A DNA stretch of 64,000 nt, taken from positions 1 to 64,000 of the forward strand of contig URIB01000003.1 in NCBI GenBank assembly GCA_900547785.1. Reading direction: 5' to 3'. Position numbers and translations under genes: made by a program. Positions 19,265 to 27,958 of the stretch are shown here, in pieces. Each line of letters starts with the position of its first letter. The stretch's first letter is position 1. The DNA is from an uncultured Dialister sp. GTDB taxonomy: Bacteria > Bacillota > Negativicutes > Veillonellales > Dialisteraceae. The notes beneath the pieces are model-generated. The model worked only from the letters and a program-made list of their open reading frames with translations. It was not told the DNA's origin and made no database searches.

Positions 19265-19804
19265 TTATTCTGATATCCTGTGTTTTTTCTTCGGAATAAA
19301 GAAAGCGGTCATATCTATATTTTCCAGCGCCAGCAACGCCTGCTTTCTGTCAATGCCGCCTGCATACCCGGTAAGGTTTCCTCCCGCTCCCACTACACGG
19401 TGACAGGGACAAAATAGAGGAACCGGGTTATGACCTACCGCTCCGCCAATTGCCTGGGCGGACATTTTCTTCTGCCCCGTTTCTTTCATGATTGCTGCGG
19501 CTATTTCTCCATAGGTAACTGTTCTTCCATAAGGAATCGTAAGGAGTATCTTCCATACTTTCTTTCTGAATTCCGTTCCGTCCAAACGGAGTAAAGGAAT
19601 CTTTCCAGGATTTCTTCCTGCAAAATAAATGTCCATCCAGATTTTTGCTTCTATAAAGACCGGAGTTTCTTTTTTTATCCGGTTTTTATCCGGGTCAGCC
19701 TCAAATGCCGTTCGTTTTTCAAACCGGACACCCGTTATCGCTTGACCGTCAGAAGTAAGCATTATTTTTCCCAGTGGTGAATCATAATAAGAAATATAGT
19801 TCAT
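19265..19804 (-). CDS. ogt: Methylated-DNA--protein-cysteine methyltransferase
   Basis: Suicide repair enzyme that takes the methyl group from O6-methylguanine onto its own cysteine. The acceptor motif PCHRV sits at residues 133-137 (Cys134). The DNA-binding helix region YGRTVTYGEIA and the C-terminal GYAGGIDRKQALL complete the family pattern. The 179 residues match the Ogt/MGMT type without an Ada regulator domain. AAAGGAGG lies before the ATG. It follows the alkyladenine glycosylase gene by 21 bases, so the two form an alkylation-damage repair pair. Confidence 0.96.
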   Translation of the reverse strand: MNYISYYDSPLGKIMLTSDGQAITGVRFEKRTAFEADPDKNRIKKETPVFIEAKIWMDIYFAGRNPGKIPLLRLDGTEFRKKVWKILLTIPYGRTVTYGEIAAAIMKETGQKKMSAQAIGGAVGHNPVPLFCPCHRVVGAGGNLTGYAGGIDRKQALLALENIDMTAFFIPKKKHRISE

Positions 19805-19825
19805 ATATCCTCCTTTATGCCAGTT

Positions 19826-20413
19826 TTATTTAGAAATCCAAGAACTGCCTTTCATCGTAAACCGCCAAGGGAAATTTTTCCCATACACGGCATAATCAAT
19901 ATGGATTCGTTTTGATGTTTCTATCTGTACTTTTTCTTTTCCCTCTTCGATATACACACCTCCTGTGACTAAATCCGCCCCGTAAAAAGAAGAGTCTATC
20001 CCCATAGCCATTGCAAGTCGTCCGGGTCCTGCAGTCAACAACCGTCCTTTGACATTTCCTCGTCTCTTTTGCATAAGCTCCACCCCTTCTAACGGTTCTA
20101 TGGCACGGAGAAGCACGGCATATCCTTCGCCCTCATATCCGCAAACTACATTCATGCACCAGTACATTCCGTAAATCAAATATACGTAAATATGTCCGCC
20201 GTCACCGAAAATAATTTTCGTTCTGGGTGTAATTCCTTTATAGGAATGCGCTCCGTCATCATTTTTCCCGCGGTAATATCCGCCGTAAGCTTCACATTCC
20301 GTAATCCGCCCTTTGATAACACCCTCATCCGTTTCACGAACGAGTACCGCCCCAATTAAATGTTTTGCCGTTTCTACGGCTGTTCCGTGATAATCTTCCC
20401 GCGTCCACCGCAT
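19826..20413 (-). CDS. 3-methyladenine DNA glycosylase, AAG/MPG type
   Basis: Base-excision glycosylase that removes alkylated purines. Family signatures are RITECEAYGG (residues 36-45, carrying the catalytic glutamate), DGAHSYKGITPRT, and YVYLIYGMYWCMNVVC, followed by GPGRLAMAMGI. It has 195 residues, normal for bacterial members of the eukaryote-like AAG family. It lies between the adaptor lipoprotein gene and ogt, all on the minus strand with short gaps. Confidence 0.94.
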   Translation of the reverse strand: MRWTREDYHGTAVETAKHLIGAVLVRETDEGVIKGRITECEAYGGYYRGKNDDGAHSYKGITPRTKIIFGDGGHIYVYLIYGMYWCMNVVCGYEGEGYAVLLRAIEPLEGVELMQKRRGNVKGRLLTAGPGRLAMAMGIDSSFYGADLVTGGVYIEEGKEKVQIETSKRIHIDYAVYGKNFPWRFTMKGSSWISK

Positions 20414-20465
20414 ATGTATCTCCTGCTAAAAATGCAGTGCTGTTTTTTACAGACACTGCCATTTT

Positions 20466-21548
20466 TTATTTCATAGTAGTAGCCGTCACCGGCATACCTA
20501 TTTCAATATCCTCCGAAGAATGCAAAACAACACGATCTCCTGCATGCAGTCCGTCCAGCACATAGACATACTCTCCATCTATATGCCCTATCATGATCGT
20601 TTTTATGTCAATAAGCGAATCATCCGTGACTACTGCCACTGTATTTTCTCCTCTCAGCGCTGTCTTAGGTATCACTATCGCCGGGATATTTTCACTGCTG
20701 CTTAACCGTACCGTATAATTTTTTCCGAAAACAAGCTCCCCTTCCGGATTATCAATCTGGACCTTGTAAACTGTATATTTATTGTTCCCGTTGCTTTCCT
20801 GTTTCTTCAGTTCCCCAAACCATACATGGTCATTATCGAAAACCGTGACGGTAAGCATTTTTTCATTTTTGGTTCTTTCGATAAACTCATCCCAGCCGGC
20901 AGGTAATCCGAAAGAAAATATAACCGGTGTATCCTGACATATCACCATAGCCGTCTGTCCTGCCGCCGCTATTTTATTTTTATCCAGATAGACGGCGGAA
21001 ACGGTTCCGTCTATAGGAGCACGGACTCCGCAAGCGGCAATGGATTTCCGTACGGCCGCCAGTGATTCCCTAATCCCCTCAGCCGCCGGAACAGCCCTGT
21101 TTGCCAATGGCTGGCTTGTATTTCCTTTTCTCCTCTGAATTTGTTCATACTCCGCACGGGTAATAATGCCCTGACGGAGTAAAGATGCTTCCATGCTGTC
21201 GTCATTTTCTGCATTATATGACGGCCTCTCCGCCCCGGAAGAATAGGCTGACCCTATCTGATTTTCCAAAGCCGCCGCCTGTGCCTCATAAGAGGATGCA
21301 TCTATTTGAAATAATAAGCTGCCGGCTTCTACTTTTGTCCCTGCTGGCGGAAGTTCAGATATCACGGGTCCCGACACCAACGGAATCACCTGTTCCGTAT
21401 GAAGCGCCTCTGCTTCAGATGATATCTTTATAACAAAAGGAGCTTTTATTTCCTCTACCTGCCTGACCCGGACAGCCGGTTTCCCGCAACCGGTACATAA
21501 AACCATCCCTGCCGCCAAAACTGCGACCAGTAAAATTCTCCAATTCAT
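20466..21548 (-). CDS. Efflux periplasmic-adaptor (membrane fusion) lipoprotein
   Basis: A 360-residue RND/HlyD-type adaptor. A signal helix ends in TGC at Cys21, giving a likely lipid anchor though the position -3 residue is not ideal. A lipoyl-like half precedes a short alpha hairpin (residues about 80-160). The second half reads CGVRAPIDGTVSAVYL and is followed by beta-barrel and membrane-proximal segments (LDGLHAGDRVVL). Such adaptors bridge an inner-membrane pump to an outer-membrane channel, but no pump or channel gene is adjacent. It is 9 bases downstream of the FprA gene. Substrate unknown. Confidence 0.85.
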   Translation of the reverse strand: MNWRILLVAVLAAGMVLCTGCGKPAVRVRQVEEIKAPFVIKISSEAEALHTEQVIPLVSGPVISELPPAGTKVEAGSLLFQIDASSYEAQAAALENQIGSAYSSGAERPSYNAENDDSMEASLLRQGIITRAEYEQIQRRKGNTSQPLANRAVPAAEGIRESLAAVRKSIAACGVRAPIDGTVSAVYLDKNKIAAAGQTAMVICQDTPVIFSFGLPAGWDEFIERTKNEKMLTVTVFDNDHVWFGELKKQESNGNNKYTVYKVQIDNPEGELVFGKNYTVRLSSSENIPAIVIPKTALRGENTVAVVTDDSLIDIKTIMIGHIDGEYVYVLDGLHAGDRVVLHSSEDIEIGMPVTATTMK

Positions 21549-21557
21549 TATTTTACC

Positions 21558-22775
21558 TTATTTCAAAATATCTTCTGCTATCACACCGGCTAATTCTTCC
21601 AGTCTTCTTTCTTCCTCTTTACCCGCTGAAGAAAGAACATGCACATCCTCTCCCAGTATCCGGCAATTTTTCCATCCTTCCACGACTTCTTTCATCAGTT
21701 TCACACTTACATAAGGTGCCCAACTGCTATTTCCAATAATGGATACCGTCCTGTTTTCAATTCCTTTGTGCGTACATTCCGACAAAAAGGTTTTCATCAA
21801 CGGATTCAATCCCATGTCCATCGTCGGCGCGGCTAAAACAATATGACTCCGCCGTATCGTTTCCGCCCAGGCTGAAGTAAATGGCGTAGTACATAAATCA
21901 ACAAGTTTGATATTTGTGACACCCTTATTTCCTAAAAGAAAGGCCAACCGTTGTGCAGCAAACGCCGTATTTCCATAAGGAGAAGCGAAGAAAATCGTAG
22001 CGGATTTATACTCGGGCTGCCAGGACGCCATTGTTTCATGATATGTTAAGATGCTTTCAATATCCTCTCTTTTTCTGTATACAGGTCCGTGAAGCGGACA
22101 AATCATATGAAGTTCCATAGGTTCCAGCTTTTTCATTGCTACCGCTACTTGTCTGCCGTACCGACCGATGACATTCATATAATACGTCCGCATTTCTTCT
22201 GAAAGAACAATATTCTCCTCCGACGTATCGGCAAAAATACTGCCCTGGAGCGCCCCCAATGTGCCGAAAAGATCAGCGGAAAATAAAATTTTCTCCGTTT
22301 CTTCATAGGTAAAAGTCACCTCCGGCCAATGAACCATGGGCGCTGTTATAAAACGAAGCGTATGCGATCCCAGATTTAAAACCAGATTTTCATTAACCGG
22401 TATAAAACGATCGTTCAAAGGCAGGTGGAAATACTGCATGAACATTTTCATGCCCGTAGGACTGATACACAGCTTCGCTTCCGGATACGTTTCCAGCAAC
22501 GTAAAAAGAGAGCCTGAATGATCAGGTTCCATATGATTCACAATAACATAATCTAATGGACGGCCGCGCAAAAGAACTTTCACATTCTCCATGAATAGGT
22601 CCCGTGCCGTCTGATCCACCGCATCAATCACGCATGTTTTTTCATCATCAATGAAGTAACTGTTATACGATACGCCGTTATTCATCGGTATATAATTTTC
22701 AAAACGAGGCGTCACGAAATCATTGGCGCCGATCCAATATATGGTATCTGTTACTTTCTGTTCATTATGCATCAT
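21558..22775 (-). CDS. FprA-family A-type flavoprotein (diiron flavodoxin-like oxidoreductase)
   Basis: Enzyme class that reduces oxygen to water, or nitric oxide to nitrous oxide, in anaerobes. The N-terminal metallo-beta-lactamase domain carries the diiron motif HMEPDHSG near residue 82 and HWPEV near 150. The C-terminal flavodoxin domain begins near residue 250 (SATIFFASPYGNT). It has 405 residues, as usual. An ATG at 22775 is preferred over the GTG one codon earlier because of the upstream AAGGGTG. Likely role: oxygen protection, alongside sodA in the same region. Confidence 0.93.
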   Translation of the reverse strand: MMHNEQKVTDTIYWIGANDFVTPRFENYIPMNNGVSYNSYFIDDEKTCVIDAVDQTARDLFMENVKVLLRGRPLDYVIVNHMEPDHSGSLFTLLETYPEAKLCISPTGMKMFMQYFHLPLNDRFIPVNENLVLNLGSHTLRFITAPMVHWPEVTFTYEETEKILFSADLFGTLGALQGSIFADTSEENIVLSEEMRTYYMNVIGRYGRQVAVAMKKLEPMELHMICPLHGPVYRKREDIESILTYHETMASWQPEYKSATIFFASPYGNTAFAAQRLAFLLGNKGVTNIKLVDLCTTPFTSAWAETIRRSHIVLAAPTMDMGLNPLMKTFLSECTHKGIENRTVSIIGNSSWAPYVSVKLMKEVVEGWKNCRILGEDVHVLSSAGKEEERRLEELAGVIAEDILK

Positions 22776-22922
22776 CACTTCACACCCTTATTTTATTTAT
22801 TCAAGTATATCATACACCGGAGAACTTCCTGCTCCGCCTTCATTCCATTTACGTAAATTCTTATGCATTTTTCATTACGGTCTGCTATCATATAGGAAAT
22901 AAATATTTCAAAGCGAGGATTT

Positions 22923-23219
22923 ATGAAATACTCCATCTTATTATCTATTATTTCCTTGGCCGCCTGGAAATACGGTTATTTTATTTTTGCCGGTCTTTCA
23001 GGACTTCTCAGCGGCTTTCTTTACATTCTTTCCTTTTATAGAAAGAAACAAATGCTTGCCATTGCTTGTATTTCTTCAGGAATAATTTCCGTCATGCTGT
23101 TTCCTATAGAGTTTTCTTTTCCCGGATTGATGCACATCGGAATTTCCTGGTCAATTTCTATTTTTGCTTTGCTCATCATTCTTTCACTTTTTATAAAAAC
23201 AAAAGAAAAGTTTTTCTGA
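22923..23219 (+). CDS. Small hydrophobic membrane protein, unknown function
   Basis: A 98-residue protein with three or four predicted membrane helices (residues about 3-35, 45-60, 70-92) and basic loops (YRKKQ, KTKEKFF). The ATG has GAGGA five to six bases upstream, and the gene ends just before a bidirectional hairpin terminator. It runs opposite to both neighbours, which argues that it is a real gene. No family was recognised. Confidence 0.55.
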   Translation: MKYSILLSIISLAAWKYGYFIFAGLSGLLSGFLYILSFYRKKQMLAIACISSGIISVMLFPIEFSFPGLMHIGISWSISIFALLIILSLFIKTKEKFF

Positions 23220-23227
23220 ACATGCAA

Positions 23228-23257
23228 AAACAGGATCCCCTTACGGGAATCCTGTTT
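23228..23257. terminator. Bidirectional terminator
   Basis: AACAGGATCCC / GGGAATCCTGTT hairpin flanked by A and T runs, between the small membrane protein and the NhaC antiporter gene. Confidence 0.85.
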
Positions 23258-23264
23258 TCTTTTC

Positions 23265-24752
23265 TTATCTCATTTTAAATTTGTACAATCCAGTCATCAC
23301 ACCGAATAACAAAACAATCCCGGTCGCTGTTCCTATTAATCCGTCCCCAGTAAAGCCTGCAACGATATACCCGATAAAACAGCAGGAAGATACGCAAAGC
23401 ACATAGGGAATCTGGGTCGACACATGGTCAATATGATGGCACTGTGCTCCTGCCGATGCCAAAATCGTCGTGTCGGAAATCGGAGATACATGGTCTCCGC
23501 CGACCGAACCTGCAAGAACAGCGGCAACTGTAATCGTTGCCAGATTCATATCATAACCCGCCACGGCAAGAACAATCGGAATCAAAATCCCGAAAGTACC
23601 CCAGGAAGTTCCTGTTGCAAAAGCAAGTCCTAAAGCCACCAGGAAAAATACAGCCGGCATCATCACTTCCACTGTCTGGTTTCCGCTGACAACAGAACCG
23701 ACATAGCCGCCGATATTCAAATAGTCCTGCCCGCAGACACCGGACAAGGTCCATGCCAAACACAAAATAAATATCGCAGAAGCCATTTGCTTAAACCCGT
23801 TGACAAAACAGGAGCAGAATGTGGAAAAATCAAGAATCTTCCGCGGTACATAAAGTAAAAAGGTAAACACGAGCGCCATGAATGAACCCATAACAAGCCC
23901 CTTTGCCGATTCACATTCCGCAAACGCATCGGCAATACCTTTTCCCTCTAAAATGCCTCCTGTATAAAGCATTCCGAAAACACAACTGCCAATCAGTACG
24001 AAAAGGGGAAGCACCAGATCAAGAATCCCGCCTCTTCCTACAGGTGCCGTAGTCTCATCTTCGGCATATTCTTCAGGAATAACCAACGTGTTTCCACTTT
24101 TCTCTGCAAAATCCGCCATTCGGGAAAAATCTTTATTTACAAAAATGATAAACGCCATGAATATAAGTGTAAGCCATGCATAGAGGTTCATGGGAATCGT
24201 ATTTAAAAATAAAGCAAATCCGTCAATCCCGCTGTTTTCGGGCAGAGAAGACGACACTGCCGCCGCCCAGCTTGACACCGGTGCAATAATGCAAATCGGT
24301 GCTGCTGTAGCATCAATAATATAAGCGAGTTTTGCCCGGGTTATCTGAAAACGATCCGTCACCGGGCGCATAACGGTTCCGACAGTCAGACAATTAAAAT
24401 AATCATCAATAAAAATCAAAAGTCCCAAAACCATCGTAACAAAAAGTGCCGACCGCTTCCCCTTGATTTTTCTGGCTGCCAAATCTCCATAAGCCTGGGA
24501 AGCTCCCGATTTCTGGATAGCCGCCACAATAATTCCTAAAAGAACTAAAAATACGAGGATATTAACATTGCCCCCTATTTTATCCGACATAATATTAAAC
24601 ATCAAATCAATTGAGCCAAGAATATTAAATCCGGTAAACATCAGTACCCCGATAAAAATTCCAATGGCCAAAGACATATAAACTTCTTTAGTAGCCAGTG
24701 CCAAAATAATTGTGATGATAGGAGGTACCAGTGACCAAGCCGTTTCTGCCAT
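23265..24752 (-). CDS. Na+/H+ antiporter, NhaC family
   Basis: A 495-residue transporter with about 11-12 hydrophobic segments. Family features include the Gly/Thr/Ser-rich ATGTSWGTFGIL near residue 395, HVSPISDTTILAS near 440, and DDYFNCLTVGTVMRP near 115. Members exchange sodium for protons or, in some cases, organic substrates such as lactate/malate or amino acids, so the exact substrate is open. It is monocistronic, with its own promoter and a terminator after it. Confidence 0.9.
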   Translation of the reverse strand: MAETAWSLVPPIITIILALATKEVYMSLAIGIFIGVLMFTGFNILGSIDLMFNIMSDKIGGNVNILVFLVLLGIIVAAIQKSGASQAYGDLAARKIKGKRSALFVTMVLGLLIFIDDYFNCLTVGTVMRPVTDRFQITRAKLAYIIDATAAPICIIAPVSSWAAAVSSSLPENSGIDGFALFLNTIPMNLYAWLTLIFMAFIIFVNKDFSRMADFAEKSGNTLVIPEEYAEDETTAPVGRGGILDLVLPLFVLIGSCVFGMLYTGGILEGKGIADAFAECESAKGLVMGSFMALVFTFLLYVPRKILDFSTFCSCFVNGFKQMASAIFILCLAWTLSGVCGQDYLNIGGYVGSVVSGNQTVEVMMPAVFFLVALGLAFATGTSWGTFGILIPIVLAVAGYDMNLATITVAAVLAGSVGGDHVSPISDTTILASAGAQCHHIDHVSTQIPYVLCVSSCCFIGYIVAGFTGDGLIGTATGIVLLFGVMTGLYKFKMR

Positions 24753-24811
24753 AACTCCAACAACCCCTTCCGTTCTCCTTTATGCCTGCAGGCATATTTT
24801 GTTTATTTTTG

Positions 24812-24840
24812 ATTATTCTACAGAACGGGAACAATGTCAA
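24812..24840 (-). promoter_or_regulatory. Promoter of the NhaC gene
   Basis: TTGACA (24835-24840) and AATAAT (24812-24817) with a 17-base spacer, about 60 bases before the gene start. Confidence 0.7.
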
Positions 24841-24890
24841 GAAAAAATTCTTGATTTATAAAGAAATTTTGTGAATTATTTTCCTGCAAC

Positions 24891-24924
24891 AAAAAAGTAT
24901 GGGTGTTTTACGACTTGCCCATAC
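24891..24924 (-). terminator. Terminator after the flavodoxin gene
   Basis: GTATGGG / CCCATAC stem (24918-24924 and 24898-24904) with a six-base U run on the minus strand. Confidence 0.75.
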
Positions 24925-25031
24925 AATGTATCATTATCCGTTTTATCTCCTCCTGGTGCCTTTTATATCAGGAGATCTGCCGCTTCTTTTGCCTGTCTAA
25001 AATAAACTGTTAAAACTTTTATATTTCCTTC

Positions 25032-25517
25032 TCATCCTTGCAGAGCATCTTTGGCCCAATTTTCAATTTGTTTTTCATTTGTCACCATTCCAAAACTCCC
25101 AAAACGGACATATAATCCGGATTTCACAAAACAATCTCCTACATAGGCGGCAAAATGGGTTAATGCATGTCCCGCACTTTCTTCGCCGGTCACAAAAGGA
25201 TAGATAACTTTTCCGGATACATCGTGGGATTCTAAAAAACGCTTCATCGCCGGTGCTATGGTATACCGCCATACAGGTGTTCCCAAAAATATCGTATCGT
25301 ATTCCCCGATATCTACAGGAAAATCATTGAGTTCGGGCATAAAGTCGGTACTTACTTCCCGATGTCCTTGTGCTATTTTATCTTCTTCCTTTTCGGGATA
25401 AGGCTCTTTCGTTCGGATCGAGGCCAAATCTCCTCCCACGGTTTTCTGAATCAGCTCCGCTACCTCCCTCGTATGGGACGTTGTGGAGTAATAAACAATC
25501 AGAATTTTCTTTCCCAC
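25032..25517 (-). CDS. Flavodoxin
   Basis: FMN-binding electron carrier of 161 residues. The phosphate-binding loop is YYSTTSHTREVAELI at residues 9-23, and GTPVWRYTIAPAMKRFL fits the Flavodoxin_4 pattern. The start is a GTG at 25517 with GGAGG about nine bases upstream. It may supply electrons to flavoproteins or radical SAM enzymes such as the one encoded 1 kb upstream, but that is inference from position only. Confidence 0.9.
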   Translation of the reverse strand: MGKKILIVYYSTTSHTREVAELIQKTVGGDLASIRTKEPYPEKEEDKIAQGHREVSTDFMPELNDFPVDIGEYDTIFLGTPVWRYTIAPAMKRFLESHDVSGKVIYPFVTGEESAGHALTHFAAYVGDCFVKSGLYVRFGSFGMVTNEKQIENWAKDALQG

Positions 25518-25714
25518 TTCTGCTTTCCTCCATATATCTGTTCGCTCAATGCTGCAGTTTCCCGAATCATCATTTCTCCTTTAGTCATATCACGTCCCAA
25601 GATTATCTGCAAGCAGCGTTTCGGCGATTTTATTTATCCATGATGAAAGCCGGCTTACCTCACCGACTTTTTTTCTTTTACCTGCTCATTTCTACCCTGT
25701 CGAAGTTTCGCATA

Positions 25715-26449
25715 TCAGCTCATTTCTGTCAGGCAGCTCCAATATTTCTTTGGAAGAAAACTTCTCTGTAAATCGGGATTCCGCCTCTCTTCGATAGCCA
25801 TATGCTTCCAATAGCCTCTCCATAAATTTCTGAATTCTTCTTCCGTTCCGCTATGACGGGGATGCAAATCGGGATTTTCCACTCTGACTATCTCTATATG
25901 CGTCCCGTCATAATAAGCTGCCATATTCCGCCGGATATCGTGTATTGCCCACTCTTCTTCAGGAAGTCTTTTTTGGAAATGTCTGACAATTAAAGGAAGT
26001 ACGTCATGCGTGGGGCGGACAGAAGCATACAGCATGCCCTCTTCTAATTCACTGAACCGCAAAATCCCTTTCCATTTCTCCGCCTCATTTCCCGTCTTTC
26101 TTGCCCGGGTAAGAATTTCCCATACCCAAATCTGCTTTTGTGATGCATAAATATCTTGTTTTAAAATAAATCCTTTACGGATATAGTCCAAGAGCAGATC
26201 CTCTCTTCTGTCTTTACAAAGAAATGCCCGGTACAACCAGCTAAAAGCAGGCCCGCCGCAAGCCTTGAAAAATGCATCGGCTACCTTTTCCGCTTTGCCT
26301 GTATTTGTCGTCACACTCATTCCGTCTCCGAATAAATCATGACTGACCTCCTGCGGCACGACCGACTCAAGAGAGGAAATCCCGTGATAATAAGCCTCAT
26401 ACACTGTCGTAAGAAATCCTGAAAAAGTACCATCATACATATATTTCAT
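25715..26449 (-). CDS. TIGR03915-type (DUF4130) putative DNA metabolism protein
   Basis: A 244-residue protein that begins MKYMYDGTFSGFLTTVYEAYY, the recognisable family opening. Highly charged central helices (KWKGILRFSELEEGMLYA) and the segment HFQKRLPEEEWAIHDIRRNMAAYYDG follow. The family is known to occur next to TIGR03916 radical SAM proteins and is proposed to act in DNA repair or modification; no activity has been shown to this reader's knowledge. It starts one base after the radical SAM stop, so the two are co-translated. Confidence 0.88.
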   Translation of the reverse strand: MKYMYDGTFSGFLTTVYEAYYHGISSLESVVPQEVSHDLFGDGMSVTTNTGKAEKVADAFFKACGGPAFSWLYRAFLCKDRREDLLLDYIRKGFILKQDIYASQKQIWVWEILTRARKTGNEAEKWKGILRFSELEEGMLYASVRPTHDVLPLIVRHFQKRLPEEEWAIHDIRRNMAAYYDGTHIEIVRVENPDLHPRHSGTEEEFRNLWRGYWKHMAIEERRNPDLQRSFLPKKYWSCLTEMS

Positions 26450-26450
26450 A

Positions 26451-27689
26451 TCACACCTGCCCGGGAAATAAACTCATCTGCACCATACTTCTCTTTATTT
26501 TCTCTGACACCAGTGCTTCTCTGAGTCTGTTGTCTTCCCCGTCGCCCAAACCTTTATATATGCCGCGGCAGGTTACAAAATGTTTCGCCCGCTTCCAGAC
26601 TACCCCCGTTCTCCGTACCTCTTCTTCCGACAATGCACCATACCGCCTCAGCCGGATAATGCGTTGCGCACTTCTCACACCAATCCCGGGAACCCGGAGA
26701 AGCATTTCATAAGACACTTTATTAATTTCCACAGGAAAATATTCCCTGTGTCGGATAGCCCAGCATGACTTGGGATCTAAATCATTATCAAAATCCGGCT
26801 CTTTCTCTGTAAGAAGTTCTTCCGCCTTAAATCCGTAAAACCGGAGAAGCCAGTCCGCCTGATACATCCTGTTTTCTCTTACCAGCGGAGGTTTTACAAT
26901 AGCAGGCAAATTTTTCCCGTTCATCACAGGAACGTAGGCTGAATAGTATACCCTCTTCAGTTCTGTTATTTTATAAAGACCTTCTGTCAGACGCAGGATA
27001 TCCCTGTCACTTTCGCCGCTGGCACCGATAATCAATTGTGTCGTCTGTCCTGCAGGAACGAAAGGCGGAGCATGCTTCGATTTTTCCTGCCTTCTCTCCC
27101 TGATTTTCTCATGAAAAAATTTCATGGGCGTCAATATAGCTTTCCTTGTCTTTTGCGGTGCCAAAAGCTTTAACGACCGCTCTGACGGCAACTCTATATT
27201 CACACTCACCCGGTCTGCATAACGGCCCAACTCATTCAGCAATGCTGCATCTGTTCCGGGAATTCCTTTCATATGGATATATCCGTAGAAATGTTCCCGT
27301 TCCCTTAAAATCCGGGCCGTCTTAATCAGCAATTCCGTCGTGTAATCGGGAGAACGGATAATGCCGGACGACAAAAACAAACCTTCGATATAATTTCGGC
27401 GATAAAACTGTATCGTCAGTCTCACAATCTCTTCCGGTGTAAATGTAGTCCGCGGCGTATCGTGGCTTCTTCTGTTTACACAATATTCACAGTCATATAT
27501 ACAGGAATTGGACATCAGAATTTTGAGCAAAGAAATACAACGTCCGTCAGCCGTCCAGGAATGACAAATTCCGCTATAATGCCCGTTGCCGAGACCGCCC
27601 CGGTTCAATCTCGATGAACCGCTGGAAGAACATGACACATCATACTTCGCCGCATCAGCCAAAATATTTAATTTTTCTCCCAATTCCAT
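26451..27689 (-). CDS. TIGR03916-type radical SAM protein, putative DNA modification/repair
   Basis: The [4Fe-4S] motif is C-x3-C-x2-C at Cys63, Cys67 and Cys70 in NSCIYDCEYCVNRR. A C-terminal helix-hairpin-helix (LLRVPGIGVRSAQRIIRLRRYG, about residues 325-346) suggests DNA contact. This architecture defines the putative DNA modification/repair radical SAM family. The ATG at 27689 is used because GGTGAGG lies just upstream; an ATG 15 bases earlier is also in frame. Its promoter is flanked by paired GAAC-N4-TTTC repeats, so damage-linked control is plausible. Confidence 0.9.
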   Translation of the reverse strand: MELGEKLNILADAAKYDVSCSSSGSSRLNRGGLGNGHYSGICHSWTADGRCISLLKILMSNSCIYDCEYCVNRRSHDTPRTTFTPEEIVRLTIQFYRRNYIEGLFLSSGIIRSPDYTTELLIKTARILREREHFYGYIHMKGIPGTDAALLNELGRYADRVSVNIELPSERSLKLLAPQKTRKAILTPMKFFHEKIRERRQEKSKHAPPFVPAGQTTQLIIGASGESDRDILRLTEGLYKITELKRVYYSAYVPVMNGKNLPAIVKPPLVRENRMYQADWLLRFYGFKAEELLTEKEPDFDNDLDPKSCWAIRHREYFPVEINKVSYEMLLRVPGIGVRSAQRIIRLRRYGALSEEEVRRTGVVWKRAKHFVTCRGIYKGLGDGEDNRLREALVSEKIKRSMVQMSLFPGQV

Positions 27690-27705
27690 ATGCCTCACCA
27701 CCATA

Positions 27706-27753
27706 GAACAAATTTTCTATTTCATTATACACCATATGATAGAAAATCTGTTC
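27706..27753 (-). promoter_or_regulatory. Promoter with flanking inverted repeat (possible SOS-type operators)
   Basis: A TATAAT -10 (27724-27729) sits between two 15-base arms, 27706-27720 and 27739-27753, which are complementary at 14 of 15 positions. Each arm contains GAAC-N4-TTTC, one base from the Firmicute LexA consensus GAAC-N4-GTTC. The -35 region is poor, as in regulated promoters. The binding protein is not known. Confidence 0.55.
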
Positions 27754-27898
27754 GTTTTTTACTTTCCGACAGAAAAGTTATATGTATCTTTTATTTGCGA
27801 TGAAGAAGATTATTTTTCTGAAATTATATTTTTATTATCTCTTTTCAAAATTTTTTATCAGATAAATACATACTCTCATGGTTCGTAAAATTCCCAAT

Positions 27899-27937
27899 AA
27901 AAAAAGTGTTGCCGTCCTTAAAAGGTACAACAACACT
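27899..27937 (-). terminator. Terminator of sodA
   Basis: AGUGUUG / CAACACU stem with a seven-base U run, 20 bases after the sodA stop. Confidence 0.8.
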
Positions 27938-27958
27938 TTTCAAAACACTTTTTAAATA

